A stretch of DNA of 64,000 nt from Arbacia lixula. Lineage: Eukaryota; Echinodermata; Echinoidea; Arbacioida; Arbaciidae. The stretch's first letter is position 1. Each line of letters starts with the position of its first letter. Under the pieces are notes generated by a model. The model was not told where the DNA came from, searched no databases, and saw nothing but the letters and a program-made list of their open reading frames with translations. Positions 1 to 11,590 of this stretch are shown piece by piece. Made by a program: the position numbers and the translations under genes. The stretch is taken from contig OZ022583.1 of assembly GCA_963669155.1 (NCBI GenBank), forward strand, positions 4,334,609 through 4,398,608, in the 5' to 3' direction.

Positions 1-2450
1 GTGAACTAGTAGAAATAGTCGTTGGATATGCTTCTACTTACTTATAGTTTGTCACGGTACTGACGATGCTTGGATCGGCGCTGGTGCTAGCTTCTCGGGC
101 AAATATTGATGTAATTCATCCGTGTCCAAGATGACAATGTTCAAGAGGCTAAATTATATGACTCCAAATGTTTGTATGTAGACCGTTTGTACAAAAGTTG
201 AGGGAGTATATACACAAACGAAAAGGGTGGAACGATCTAAGTTACGCGATTTAAGTTCCTTTAAAGGTATCGCGCGCGTATAGACATGTATGAGTTCCAG
301 GTCGAAAATCCAGAGCGAACAAAGTGTTATTTGTGCGAGTAGTCCCATCATCAAATGGATATCGTATAATGTACCTGTGCGGTATACCCTCATTGTGTCA
401 TAGATAAAGGCAAACAGCGTTAATTCTTTTTAAAGTTATCTTTGAAAAAAGTATTGTCATAGGTGTCCGCTATTCCCCGACCAAAAATGGGGAATTATGG
501 ACATGTGGTGAGGTAAAACCGGACGGAAGATAAGGTTAACTGTTTCGAGCCTTGACTAATTAAGCTACCCCATCCCAACGTTTAAACAATAGAAGCAGAC
601 ACTAATTATTCCGTAATAGTTCTCATATCTTGACTTCAGTGAAGTTTCTTAGTCCAAACCTACGCATTGTGTAAAATACGACGCGTGCAATCATTATCAC
701 AAGCAGTGGAACTTGCTTTTTATAACGGGCTTTTGGGGACAATGATATATTCACCCTGTTATTTTACATTCCTCGTTATATAAGAGTGAATATTATAATA
801 TTACCGGTAATACTGGACAACATGGGGCAATAACGTACACCCGGCCGCTATAACCCCACGTTGACCTTCGGACCCATACAGCCTATATAAACCACTGATT
901 CATAACAATTAACACTGCATTTATGTTAAACAATGGATCACACTGAATAAAACGTTGTCGCAAAAATTACTGTAAATATAACCCCCTAATAGCAATGAAT
1001 TGATAAACTGAAATCTATCAACATATTTGGGGGGGGGGGGGGGGTTAGAAATAACATATTGTCTTATAACTTATCATTAAATGACGGAAATAAAGACATT
1101 TTCTGGAACTTGACTTGTCACGTGCCGAGTATCTCAGCCAGGATAGAATTAGAACATCTATCGCGATAGTCCTAAAACAGGCCTGCCCGGTATTACCCCA
1201 TGTCCATATTTGCTCTCCCCTATACGGAGAGTTTGCGTTGCGTAACTCCGATTGGTTCGGTGCGAGGAGAAGTGATGAGGAGATGCAAGGTGATGAGGAG
1301 ATGCCTTAACACCATTTCTTGTAACAATGGCGAATAGTTTCTGGTGAATGTAAGTCTATTTCTGGAATGCAAAGTTACATTTTTGAAATTGACATTCGAG
1401 TTAAAGCAAATTGTTTTCTTGTGTAAGTTGAACTCTCTCAAGGAATACAGTATTATACACACACTTATTTCGACTACGTGTTTCCTTTTCCTCCTCCTCT
1501 TAATCTGTCTGTTCTCATCACTGCCATATATCTTGAAAAAGCAACCCCACATGTTTTCAAAGCATCCAATGTTTTATTTTCCAACACTAGTAAATAGACA
1601 TTAACCGCTTCTGCGTATTACAGCTCGGTACTTGGTTTTATTGAACATCATGGCCACGGGGTAAAGATCTAAGGCAAAACACCTAACAACCAGTCCTATG
1701 ATTTATTGTGACGCCGTCTCCCGGCCCTGGGATGCCACGCACTTCTACTGCTTCTCAATATTTCGGACACCTCTGGACACGAAATTGAGGTTGTTTACGA
1801 GGAAAGTGAAGCACTCAATGAACGATTTACAAAATATTAGCGCAATTCTGAATTTGATTTGGAAAATTATTCAGCTGTTCAAATATCTGATATCTATTCT
1901 TCGAATTGATTTCTACACCAGCAAAGGTAACCTATTCATTTGATATTGATTAATATGGTTTCTACGCTTTTTTGAATAACGTCTTTTTGTAACTGAAGGG
2001 AGTTTATATGTGTGTTGTAGCTTGAATTAAAGTTCAAAATCATGTGGCAAGTATATCGATAGCGTGACATGCCATGACTTTTCAATCATTTAATATAGGA
2101 CGCAATCTTTACGTTGAGTAGGCCTAGGCTATTTGATCTTTTTATGTTGATTGCTTTTTGTTCTTTTCTTAACACCTCCGATTTAAGCAGGACAATCATT
2201 CAAAGTTCTATTAAGATCTTAGCGTTTCCTACGCTATGCTCGTTTTTTTTTTTTTAAATCAGCTGTGGGTAAAGAAAGCGTTTTCCACAGCTGATTTCAG
2301 AGAAGGAGTATATCGTTTGAAACGTAGAATGCATAATATATCTTATATGCCCTAGGCGAAAAAATTCGAGAATAATAAACGACATTTGTGAAAGAAGAAG
2401 TTTAATACATATCTTTTCTTTTGTACACAGGAACCATGGCCTCTTTCACT
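1..2450. other. intergenic DNA without recognisable gene
   Basis: AT-rich DNA with only short, composition-driven open frames. It holds a poly(G) run at about 1030-1046 and a perfect 13-bp inverted repeat (2256-2268 with 2285-2297). I see no coding or RNA gene. Confidence 0.6.
2256..2297. repeat. short perfect hairpin
   Basis: The arm AAATCAGCTGTGG at 2256-2268 is followed by its exact reverse complement at 2285-2297, with a 16-nt loop. The arm contains an E-box-like CAGCTG. It does not match the histone mRNA 3' stem-loop. Function unknown; it may be a transposon relic. Confidence 0.5.
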
Positions 2451-2589
2451 ATAAACTAGAATGATGAAGGTTAGAACTGAATGGCGCCACGGATGCTGTC
2501 ACGTGGTCTCGATAGCTGCCCAGCTGCTTCCAAGGTGTCATCCACCTTCCTCGATCAACCTCCTACAGTCTCCGGCAAAATAACCTTTT

Positions 2590-2645
2590 CCTGTCATCGC
2601 GCTGATTGGCTCCGGTGACGGCGGGAAGATGGCGGGAAAGAAAGG
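2590..2645. promoter_or_regulatory. promoter-like cluster (CCAAT, E2F/YY1-like motifs)
   Basis: An inverted CCAAT (ATTGG), a TGACGGCGGGAA stretch resembling CRE-half/E2F sites, and AAGATGGCGG resembling a YY1 site lie within about 45 bp in a locally GC-rich stretch. An ATG inside the last motif opens a 51-codon K/G-rich frame with no clear splice donor. Which gene, if any, this serves cannot be told from the sequence. Confidence 0.35.
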
Positions 2646-2681
2646 AGAATGTGGAGAAAAAAAGGGTAGAAAGAAGGACGG

Positions 2682-2885
2682 GAAGAAAGGTTCGAGATGC
2701 AAGAAGGGGGAGATCAGGCCTCTCGAGCTAAGAAGAAAACATGGACTTTGCTTGAGTGTTTGTTTTCATCAAGTTATATAATATAAAATACCTACCTTGA
2801 AATAATTAACAGAGGAAAAGGGAAATGGCTAAAAAGATAGACAGAGAAAAATACATATTCAGAGCTACATATACAGGGAGTACGT

Positions 2886-2931
<46 letters not shown>

Positions 2932-3899
2932 GGAGGGAGACGCCTGAAGCGATGAGAAAGCGACATGGGCAGGCAGCTGAACCAATGCCGAAGCGTCTAG
3001 AGCCAATGGATTGTAATAACGGAGTGACCAGGACAGACGGCTGAAGTGATGACGAGGCGACCACGGAAGACGAAACGGGCAAGGGTGATTCGCTGGCAGA
3101 CAATATGAGGCAGCACGAGTCTTTGGGTGAGAGAGAATTAGAAACCTGCTGTCCTCGAGGAGCCAGGAGCGAGACAAGAGAAAGCTGTACATGTTCCAGA
3201 AGCCCGCTCGAGGTGACGTCGACGAGGATCAGCCAATCAGAGCAAAGAACATTGCACTAATATTGCATCCCGTCCTATGATTCTTTCTCGTCTGGTGTAT
3301 ATGAGTACAGAAAGCGACGGTTTACATTGCTTCGCCTCAGAAACTCTCGTCTCCGTGTAGAAATAGTGATGTCATGCTTATAGGGACAACATGACATCAT
3401 TGAGTGAACCGACATTTGACCGCCTCCTCTTTTAAATTTCAAGCATATATATTTTTTTTATTTTATACATTTACTCTGCTATGCCCTCAATTCTTCTATT
3501 ATGTACATGAAGCATTATTTAAGGGCTGCTTAATTAGAAAGATAAGTTCTTACTAATCCATGTAAAATTATCCACTAAAAACGAATTTCACATTTGTATG
3601 CCGCAATAAAGTCTCATTTTGATGAAAATTTGAAAAAAAAACCGCACGCCTCCAAGTGACGTCAGAAAAGTCATTGCCAAGTATGCCGCAATAAAGAAGA
3701 AAGGTTCGAGATGCAAGAAGGGGGAGATCAGGCCTCTCGAGCTAAGAAGAAAACATGGACTTTGCTTGAGTGTTTGTTTTCATCAAGTTATATAATATAA
3801 AATACCTACCTTGAAATAATTAACAGAGGAAAAGGGAAATGGCTAAAAAGATAGACAGAGAAAAATACATATTCAGAGCTACATATACAGGGAGTACGT

Positions 3900-3947
<48 letters not shown>

Positions 3948-4699
3948 GGAGGGAGACGCCTGAAGCGATGAGAAAGCGACATGGGCAGGCAGCTGAACCA
4001 ATGCCGAAGCGTCTAGAGCCAATGGATTGTAATAACGGAGTGACCAGGACAGACGGCTGAAGTGATGACGAGGCGACCACGGAAGACGAAACGGGCAAGG
4101 GTGATTCGCTGGCAGACAATATGAGGCAGCACGAGTCTTTGGGTGAGAGAGAATTAGAAACCTGCTGTCCTCGAGGAGCCAGGAGCGAGACAAGAGAAAG
4201 CTGTACATGTTCCAGAAGCCCGCTCGAGGTGACGTCGACGAGGATCAGCCAATCAGAGCAAAGAACATTGCACTAATATTGCATCCCGTCCTATGATTCT
4301 TTCTCGTCTGGTGTATATGAGTACAGAAAGCGACGGTTTACATTGCTTCGCCTCAGAAACTCTCGTCTCCGTGTAGAAATAGTGATATCATGCTTATAGG
4401 GACAACATGACATCATTGAGTGAACCGACATTTGACCGCCTCCTCTTTTAAATTTCAAGCATATATATTTTTTTTATTTTATACATTTACTCTGCTATGC
4501 CCTCAATTCTTCTACTATGTACATGAAGCATTATTTAAGGGCTGCTTAATTAGAAAGATAAGTTCTTACTAATCCATGTAAAATTATCCACTAAAAACGA
4601 ATTTCACATTTGTATGCCGCAATAAAGTCTCATTTTGATGAAAATTTGAAAAAAAAACCGCACGCCTCCAAGTGACGTCAGAAAAGTCATTGCCAAGTA
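2682..4699. repeat. recent ~1.0-kb direct tandem duplication
   Basis: Copy 1 (2682-3683) and copy 2 (3696-4699) are almost identical, offset by 1014 bp before and 1016 bp after an internal (GA)n tract. Only scattered substitutions were seen, for example one in the hairpin near 3370/4386. The right breakpoint of copy 1 lies inside the left end of the MITE at 4535-5101, so that terminus occurs twice. A 12-nt junction insert (3684-3695) matches a stretch of the same terminus near 3599-3612. Both copies carry a CRE-like TGACGTCG, a CCAAT box and a TATA-like TATATGAG in promoter-like spacing. Confidence 0.9.
3200..3305 (+). promoter_or_regulatory. CRE/CCAAT/TATA-like module (duplicated at 4216-4321)
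   Basis: TGACGTCG lies near 3213, AGCCAATCAGAG near 3229 and TATATGAG near 3297, a spacing typical of metazoan core promoters. No open frame or known small RNA follows within several hundred bases. The motifs could also serve the minus strand. Treat as a candidate only. Confidence 0.3.
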
Positions 4700-5101
4700 G
4701 AATGCGTACAAAATGCTATAAAAGACTCCGCTGTTAAACTTAGATTGTACGGAAGTCAACAATAGACCATTTTCGTAATGTATTCACAACTTTACCCCTA
4801 ACGCGTTATTGCATTCACCTGTATCTTGTCATTCAGATTCAATGAATGGAATGCACGTTGAATTTATTAGTTGTTGTTACTCGGTCAAACCTCGGACAAG
4901 CTTTGGGGTTCCCATTGGTAACATATTGTTTGAACGGCGTGAATAAAACTTTTCTGACGTCACTTGGAGGTGTGTGCGGTTTTTTTTTTCCAAATTTCGT
5001 CAACATGAGACTTTATTGCGGCAAACAAATGTATTTGTTTTTAGTGGATAATTTTACATAGATTAGTGGGAACTTTTTTTTCTAATTTAGTAACTCTTTA
5101 A
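4535..5101. mobile_element. MITE family A, TTAA-bounded long-TIR element (copy 1)
   Basis: Inverted ends of roughly 170 bp face each other: the left arm from TTAA at 4535 and the right arm ending in TTAA at 5098-5101. Each arm carries the shared words TAGTGGATAATTTTACAT (or its complement), TGCCGCAATAAAGTCTCA and TGACGTCA. About 200 bp of unique core separates them, with no coding capacity. A second full copy in opposite core orientation lies at 23377-23947 and an end fragment at 18921-19025. TTAA at the ends suggests piggyBac-type mobilisation, but the TIR tip does not prove it. Confidence 0.8.
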
Positions 5102-5234
5102 GGGCTCCTTGCAATTGCCTGGTCGGTTGTGTTCTTGATGTTTAAAAAATTGTTCTAATTTTAAGAGGAAAAAACATGGAAACAACAGGATTAGGTGGAA
5201 GGGAAAACATCAAATGCGAGTAAGAGTAATAGAG

Positions 5235-5237
5235 AGA

Positions 5238-5275
<38 letters not shown>
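5235..5275. repeat. (GA)n microsatellite
   Basis: A pure GA dinucleotide tract. Open frames read through it on the minus strand encode only Ser/Leu runs and are not genes. Similar tracts lie at about 2891-2926, 3905-3942, 13639-13664, 17250-17290 and 19704-19738. Confidence 0.9.
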
Positions 5276-5278
<3 letters not shown>

Positions 5279-6029
5279 AGGGAGAGAGAAAGAAATGAAG
5301 TATGACTTTCTTTGGCTAAGATTGGCAAATTGAACGACAGAGTAGTACTCATTACATTCAACTCATTACTGCTCCATCCTTGTTCGCGTTTCATATAAAC
5401 GGAAATATCGATGTCGTTATCTCCGAAATCAGCATGAAAAATGTAAAGGATACAACTTGACATGAATATCTGATAGTGGTATGCATCGATTTAATCAACA
5501 ATACAAATATTAATGATAACGATTGTGGTAAAAAAATTATGCTAACAATGGTATTATGTTGAAATATAATGTTGATTTATATTGAGCATAATATTCATGG
5601 ATTGATTAGCTATGCTCTCCCATATGTTGTGTGATGTATGATTCAATGAATTCCTCTTTTTATGTTTTTGATGAACGTTTTTTTTTTATACAGGTATGTG
5701 TGTAAAGACGTGTTTCTAGTGATGTATCAAACGCACAGGTAAAATGAGGCATATCCTTTTGAGAAAATGGACATTAAAAAAAGATTACAGCATACGGGAC
5801 AGCATCTCGTACGTGAAGTCATAAAATCAGTCATTTCAATTTATTACGTAACTTTCTTATCCTTTGACGGATTTCCATCAAACATTCACTAATATGTTTT
5901 TTCATGTTTCTGCTTTTATTGAAACCAACTAATTTAACCTCAGGGTGGACTATCCCTTTAAGTTATAATCATAATGATAGATAGAATCAAATGCAACCTG
6001 GGTTTACCCTAATAGATATCATCCCAGAC

Positions 6030-6127
6030 TGGGGCTATTTAACTCCTTCATCGCCAGTCAATATTGCCCAATAGGTATGGCGTGTATTATTAGTGCAAAA
6101 ATACCTCATTGGCGCATGAAGTGTTAA
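6030..6127. mobile_element. ~95-bp TTAA-bounded mini-MITE
   Basis: The left end TTAACTCCTTCATCGCCA and the right end (reverse complement) TTAACACTTCATGCGCCA form inverted termini around a ~55-bp core. Both ends carry TTAA. A related element with TTAACTCTTT/TGCCACA ends lies at about 48549-48638, and a possible partial one near 45675. Confidence 0.6.
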
Positions 6128-6371
6128 TAACTCTTAGCTTGGTGTGGGGTGTCCGCACTACGTCACTGTGAGCATTATATGTCTGTTTTCCGATAAGTAT
6201 GTCTCGACTCTTCCCCGGTGTATACGTCTTTACCGAACGCTTAACTTCAACAACTGGACGTCTGGACGAATACTTGGGAATATAATGACAAATTTAGCTG
6301 TGTGTATGAGGTAGAGGTCGCCTGAGTACTCGCTCTGGTAAAGAGCCAGCCTACCGTCATCATGAAGAGTG

Positions 6372-7889
6372 TTAGGGTAAATATTCAACGCTTTCCACAC
6401 ATTTTTCATCGCAACGAGAGGAGTTTCCATCGAGTACGGACCAGCGCTGCGTGTCAATCGCCTGCCAAACCTCCTGCATGTTATCCGGAGTGAGATCCCA
6501 GGTGAGGTAGCCCGTCATGAGGGCCAACAACGTGCTATTCGTACGGTTCAGCTTGTTCTTCTCCACCTTGTTGATCAGTGAGGTGAACGCGAAGGAGCGT
6601 CTGTTCAGCACGTCGATGCCGAGTTTCTGTAGAAGAATTCCCGTATAGACGTCCTCCCAGGGACAAAGAACCGTGTCTAAAGCGGCGCGGTAGAGCTTCC
6701 CGGCAACGTCTGTTGAGAAGACGTAGCCGTGTCCCTGTGGGTAGTCCGGGTAGACTTCCAGAGGGTAGATGTATTTTGGGGTGTACCACCTACTCGATGG
6801 ATCCCGGTCAGGCGTTGCGTTGGAGGCTATCATCCCCGCGACGTATTTCGCACGGAAACGCGAAGACGCAGTCGCGAGGTCTCTGACGAGGTTGGCGATG
6901 TTGATAATGACGTCATCGTCCGTCTTCATCACATAGTCACTGTTGTTGCAAAACTGTGATGCCCACTTGAATCCCATGATGGATTTAATTGTCAGATTGT
7001 AGTAAGACTCTGCGAAGTCCGCCTGCACGATGTCGCCGTGGATTGAGGCTTCTCGGGAGATCAGGGTTTGACTTCGTCTCTTCGGGGAGCCCAGCATGAA
7101 GACGATCCTCGCAGACATGTTCAGCTCGACGGCCTTCTTCGCATAGGTGTTCCGGATGATGTCACGACGATGGTGGTTGACGGGCGCCGATGAGACGATA
7201 ACGAGCACCGTAATATTATCGGGCTCGCCGGACCCCATCAGGCATTTCTTCACGGGGTTGATTAAGAACGGGTAGGAAAATGAATCGACCTTTGTTTCCC
7301 AGTGAACGCGCGTCGGCCAGAATTCATCCCCAAGCTGTTTGATCGGAGCTGGGTGGCCGTTCTTTGGCCCTGTCTCGTTTCTCATTTCGATGCTTTGGAC
7401 TTCAGTGTCCTTGGTTTCAGTATACGACCCACTGTCTTTACCAAGTTTGGATAAACCATGATTTTCCTCTTGGACTTTTGAGTGTACTGTGCGGTTTAAA
7501 TTCGAGTTTACACTTTGTTGAATGTGTTGTCGCGATTGGTCAACTATAACAGTATCACTGCCCTGCTCCCCAGGTATTTGTTGCTGGGTATCTTTTTCGC
7601 CAGATCTCTGGGTTATGTTGATAGCCGGTTGCCCCGAGTCATACAACTTGATGACACCAGACGTCATACGTGTATTCTCATTTGGTTTCTTGTCACTTTG
7701 TCTTTCTCTGAAAGGTGATAAAATATTTGCCTTAAAAAGAAACGCATTACCATCATTTTCACCAAGACTTCGACTTGATTCACCGTCAACGTTTAATGAG
7801 CTCTTTAGCACGAGGCAGATTCCGTTGAAAATAATCGCCGTTGACAAGATGATCAAGCAAAACAGCGCCACCCTTTTCAGACGCGCCAT
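6372..7889 (-). CDS. beta-1,3-galactosyltransferase-like, GT31 family
   Basis: A single-exon 505-aa type II membrane protein, inferred to transfer a hexose from a UDP-sugar onto glycoproteins or glycolipids in the Golgi. A short basic N-terminus (MARLKR) precedes one hydrophobic anchor (about residues 7-27). A long polar, N-glycosylation-rich stem of about 180 residues follows, then the catalytic domain. Visible GT31 motifs are RRDIIRNTYA, ESYYNLTIKSIMGFKW, the metal-binding KTDDDVIIN, YPDYPQGHGYVFS and the acidic PWEDVYTG. The start is secure: an in-frame TAA lies 9 nt upstream and the ATG has a strong GCCATGG context. The absence of introns is usual in B3GALT genes. The exact acceptor and orthologue cannot be assigned; B3GALT1/2/5 types and B3GNT are alternatives. 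The stem is longer than in most vertebrate B3GALTs. Confidence 0.9.
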   Translation of the reverse strand: MARLKRVALFCLIILSTAIIFNGICLVLKSSLNVDGESSRSLGENDGNAFLFKANILSPFRERQSDKKPNENTRMTSGVIKLYDSGQPAINITQRSGEKDTQQQIPGEQGSDTVIVDQSRQHIQQSVNSNLNRTVHSKVQEENHGLSKLGKDSGSYTETKDTEVQSIEMRNETGPKNGHPAPIKQLGDEFWPTRVHWETKVDSFSYPFLINPVKKCLMGSGEPDNITVLVIVSSAPVNHHRRDIIRNTYAKKAVELNMSARIVFMLGSPKRRSQTLISREASIHGDIVQADFAESYYNLTIKSIMGFKWASQFCNNSDYVMKTDDDVIINIANLVRDLATASSRFRAKYVAGMIASNATPDRDPSSRWYTPKYIYPLEVYPDYPQGHGYVFSTDVAGKLYRAALDTVLCPWEDVYTGILLQKLGIDVLNRRSFAFTSLINKVEKNKLNRTNSTLLALMTGYLTWDLTPDNMQEVWQAIDTQRWSVLDGNSSRCDEKCVESVEYLP

Positions 7890-8523
7890 GGCTCCGTCTT
7901 AATCCTGATAGCCTCGAGGGTTCGTCAAATACAGAAATACGGTGTGACCGTCATGGAGACGAAAGCTGTAAACATAAATATCAAGGCATATCTTAGTTAC
8001 TGGATATAATGATAACAATTGCTTACTGGAATAGGACATATGATTGCGAGGCTAACAATACTTTCTTTTCACACTAATTAACCCTAAAACCGCCATTGTT
8101 TTTTTCGCGATAATTTTAAAGCTCAAAAAGATTTCGCCCCAGCTTTTCATGACTTTTGAGCCACATCCGCACATTTCGAAACCACATTTGGGCCTACCGT
8201 TCTCGCGCAGCGCGCAATTTTACGATCATGTGCGCATGTAAAAGTGTTTTTTTTTATACCTGGCATACATTGTATTATAGAATGATATGAATTATGTTAG
8301 TATGTCAGATTGTTTACCAAACAAATGCTCATTATCACATTTCATATGTTTGCATATATATTTATGATATACATGGTCGAGGTTAAGGCCACTTGTTTTT
8401 TTTTCTGTTTTCAAGTATATAGTTAGGATTGCTACAAGGACTATTCACACACAAAAATTGTATATATGATTTTCACGCATAAATTAGCATAATTAATTAA
8501 AACAAAATATTGATATATATATA

Positions 8524-8976
8524 CAGTGCGTCCCAGAAAAAAGGTAACCGAGACTCTGTGTTATTTCTCTAGTTGACTGAAAAAAAATTATGGAATATTA
8601 TACACATCATTAGAAAGCTCAGTGTTTCTTCTTTCATTTGGCACCTCACATGATAGATAAGAGTCATGCGTTGAGGAGCAACAGGTGTTTAAAATATAAT
8701 TGTCAAAATCAAGCTACGCAGGACAAATGGTCAAGATTTGTAAGGAATCATCGATGTCGTGCAAACAACATTCATTATTCTGCGCAAAACGTTTCTGACA
8801 TCGAGCACCTGTAATTGCTTGAAATCAGTCATGCGTGAACAATTCATCGTGAATTTGGTACCAAACAGAAGACGATACTTTACTCTCAATATTGCTGTTA
8901 TTTTTATAATAATATGATATTTTATGATTACGTTATCGACTTCGAAAAACGGGTTTCCTTTTTCTGGGACACACTG
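8524..8976. mobile_element. Tc1/mariner-type MITE, ~453 bp
   Basis: The left terminus CAGTGCGTCCCAGAAAAA and the right terminus (reverse complement CAGTGTGTCCCAGAAAAA) form ~25-bp inverted repeats continuing into GGxAACC. The left flank is TA and the right flank TG, consistent with a TA target duplication with one mutation. There is no transposase frame inside. A ~31-bp direct repeat (8491-8521 and about 8999-9029) also brackets the element. Confidence 0.8.
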
Positions 8977-9031
8977 TGTAGATAAATATATATATAAATA
9001 ATTAATTACAACAAAATATTGATATATATAT

Positions 9032-9570
9032 ATTGGTACAGTACGCCTCAGTTAACATGTGTGCCATTTTTGCGGCGATATTGTGCGATTGATGGCCTAA
9101 ATCTAGGGGGGGGGGGGGAGGGGGTTGAATCACTCCCCCCCTCCCCCTTCCCACACCGCGATGAAATATCGCCTAATGATCACTCGTTTCATCCAACCAT
9201 ATCGTATAATTCCGTGAGTGACTTTCTTCATTTCTTGTTGATATAGAGTGGTTAATCTAATGTTATTACAAGAGATTCCGTCCTCAGGAGATGACCACTC
9301 GTTTCAACACTTTCATGATATTTGTTGTAACGATAGTTTTTCACAACTACCATAACTATGTAGTTTCACCATCATCATCATCATCATCATCATCGTCATC
9401 ATTTTCACAACAATGTTGTTCAGGTGGCGCTATAGGGAGATTCATTAATGTGTTATTCACTAGAACCCGTCATTTAACTGTATTCTCTGCTGCACCTACC
9501 ATTCCTCCTATTAACTAGGTTGATATAATCTCAATATAAATCGTTTATATTAAACTAAAACTCAACAAAA
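9032..9570. other. intergenic, low-complexity stretch
   Basis: Contains a poly(G) tract with a following C-rich complement (9106-9150) and an (ATC)n tract at about 9370-9405. Open frames here are short and repeat-driven. No gene seen. Confidence 0.5.
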
Positions 9571-9574
9571 TGTC

Positions 9575-9662
9575 ACGCTATTGCTGGGTTCGAAGCCTTA
9601 CCGTCCTGATCGATAGTCAGGTGAACGATCCACTACTCCACGCCACTTCCATGACGCCTGAT
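9575..9662 (-). mobile_element. tRNA-derived SINE head
   Basis: On the minus strand a tRNA-like segment shows an A-box-like TGGCGTGGAGTAGTGG (9630-9645) and, ~45 nt further, a B-box-like GGCTTCGAACCC (9586-9597). These are the two internal RNA polymerase III promoter boxes at roughly tRNA spacing. The first bases do not form a good acceptor stem with the end, so this is a SINE head rather than a functional tRNA gene. The 3' part of the SINE would lie below 9575. Confidence 0.6.
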
Positions 9663-10552
9663 CTATTGCTGGCCTCGCTGGTTATACGGTTTTCTTGACT
9701 TCATGCGACAAGCCATCTGATATTAATCTGTTAATAATTGAAGCTACCCCAGTGGATATCTGGACATAAACCATAGCAAAGCATGTCACTCACCGATACA
9801 GCTAAGCCGCTTCGTTATCCACAGAACGTGACAACTAGAAGCGAGACGCCGGTCTGAATCGATCACCCAGCAGATGAACAATGATTGAATAAATGTTAAT
9901 TTCATCTATGCAGCTCAATCCTTGGTCATGATGTTTATAACCCGATACGGTGTTGGAGAGTAAACGTGATTCAACACGTTTCTAAGAATTTTCCCACTAC
10001 TGATAACCAATACTCGTTTTTATATTAAAATGCAAGTCGCTATTATTGTAGCTGAATGTCAGCTGTATAAAGATGAAAAGAAAAGTAAATAAAAATGTAA
10101 TTAAAATCGAATTTGTTATCCACTTTCAAAATAGAATATATTATTATTTTGCCTTAATCGATGATCTGCGAGCGTCAGCAAAGTAATTAATGACAGGAAT
10201 ATCTCCTTTTGTTTAATCAGCTCAATGCAATTAGAAACTAAGGGGAAATCAAAACATGATTGACAACATATGTCTTGAATTAATAGCTACACACAAGAAA
10301 TTGGTTGTTAACACAAGCTGGTTTTGTCGTACTAGGCTTAACATTATAGGTGCTAAATGTGCTAGCTTAAGTATTAAATTTAAAACAACTCGTGTGACCA
10401 TTAACAAATCAGCCCTCAGAAAATGTGCTAGAAATGTGCTTCATCCTCCCTAAACATCCAAATAATTTCTCCATTCCCAATCCATCAACCTCGTATAATC
10501 AAGTTTAACTTATCTTTTCTAGCCCATATATATAAGTGCCAAATCATGTGAC
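9663..10552. other. intergenic, nothing recognised
   Basis: AT-rich sequence with short open frames only and no coding similarity that I recognise. Confidence 0.5.
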
Positions 10553-10804
10553 CTAGGCAATCGTGTCCTGAGCTGATGGTATCAGCTCCACGTCATGGTA
10601 AACAGCCCCTTGATCTTCTATCCCGTCAATCAGGCTGCTTATCCAAGTAACCCCTCTACTTCTTTTCCCATCTATCTTACCCGTCAAGGCCAACTTTTCC
10701 AAGCCACCTTTGCGAAGTACATGTTCCAAAAATCTTAACTGCCTTACTCTAAACTTCTTTATCAGAAAAGGAATAGACCAACGAATGAGCTGCCTGTTAA
10801 ACAA
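10553..10804 (-). pseudogene. non-LTR retrotransposon C-terminal fragment
   Basis: An 83-codon minus-strand frame reads RVRQLRFLEHVLRKGGLEK, then LALTGKIDGKRSRG and TWISSL. This pattern (RQLxFLGHxxRKxGLEKLxLTGKIxGKRxRG) is characteristic of the C-terminal region of LINE-type ORF2 proteins in marine invertebrates. It is an isolated fragment without a reverse transcriptase core, hence a relic. The exact LINE clade is not determined. Confidence 0.7.
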
Positions 10805-11227
10805 GATACCTTCTTGTTTGTTATCAAATCAGTTTCGGCAACACGTATGAGCGATAGAGGAAAAGACAAGGCAAAGGACGGGATTTGCCATTTACGGGCA
10901 AATATGATATGGTATATTTGCTAATCCACCACGCTAATCACGTTATTTGATTTTGCATAAAAAGTGACACAAAATGTCGATATCTCCTCATGCGAAATGC
11001 GAAATGGTTTCATCACCGCCATATCCTCGTATCGCCATATCAATGTCCATTTCCATTACCTTATTACTTTCTTTTTTTTATGAAATGGCTGTATGTACAC
11101 ACTTCTACTCACACGGAGCCTAGTTCTTTTATCACAGCACGATCGATCCGAGCGACTAAAGCTGACAGACATCAATACGGTAAGTGTACACGCGTGTGTG
11201 TTTGTGTGTCTGGGTGTGCTACACATT

Positions 11228-11590
11228 AAAACAAAAATAGGGGTGCAATTGTGCACCCCTAGGGGTACACAATCCTGTCTCATATTTTGTATGCTTAAAG
11301 CACGTCCCTGCTTAAAGGTGCACATGTGCACCCCATAACAGGGGTGTTCATGTACACCCCTAAAAGGGTGCACATGTACACCCCAAGGCTGCCCATGTCT
11401 ACCCTGTGAGGTACACATATCAACCCTTAAAGGTGCACATGTCAACCCTTAAAGGTGCACATGTCAACCTTAAAGGTGCACATGTCCACCCCTGGAGTGC
11501 ATATTCACACCTTTGGGGAGCAAATTTGCACCTTTAAAGGTACAGATGCCCACCCCTAGGGTGCATACCTACTCCTTAGGGGAGCAAATT
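11228..11590. repeat. degenerate palindromic minisatellite (~20-24 bp unit)
   Basis: About 15 imperfect units of the type AAAGGTGCACATGTGCACCC. Each unit contains self-complementary GTGCAC/ATGTGCAC words, so the array is rich in overlapping small palindromes. It abuts the 5'-truncated LINE starting near 11588. The minus-strand frame of 129 codons across it is composed of the repeat and is not considered a gene. Confidence 0.85.

Noticed and set aside
2792..4208. Minus-strand frames of 99-128 codons in the duplicated block
   Set aside because: They run into the (GA)n tract as poly(Ser-Leu), exist twice only because of the duplication, and resemble no family.
5930..5965. AACCTCAGGGTGGACTATCC followed by CTTTAAG as a MITE terminus
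   Set aside because: Resembles a common transposon end, but no opposite terminus or TSD was found, so no element is called.
9575..9662. Functional tRNA gene
   Set aside because: The A and B boxes are present but no proper acceptor stem forms; a SINE head explains it better.
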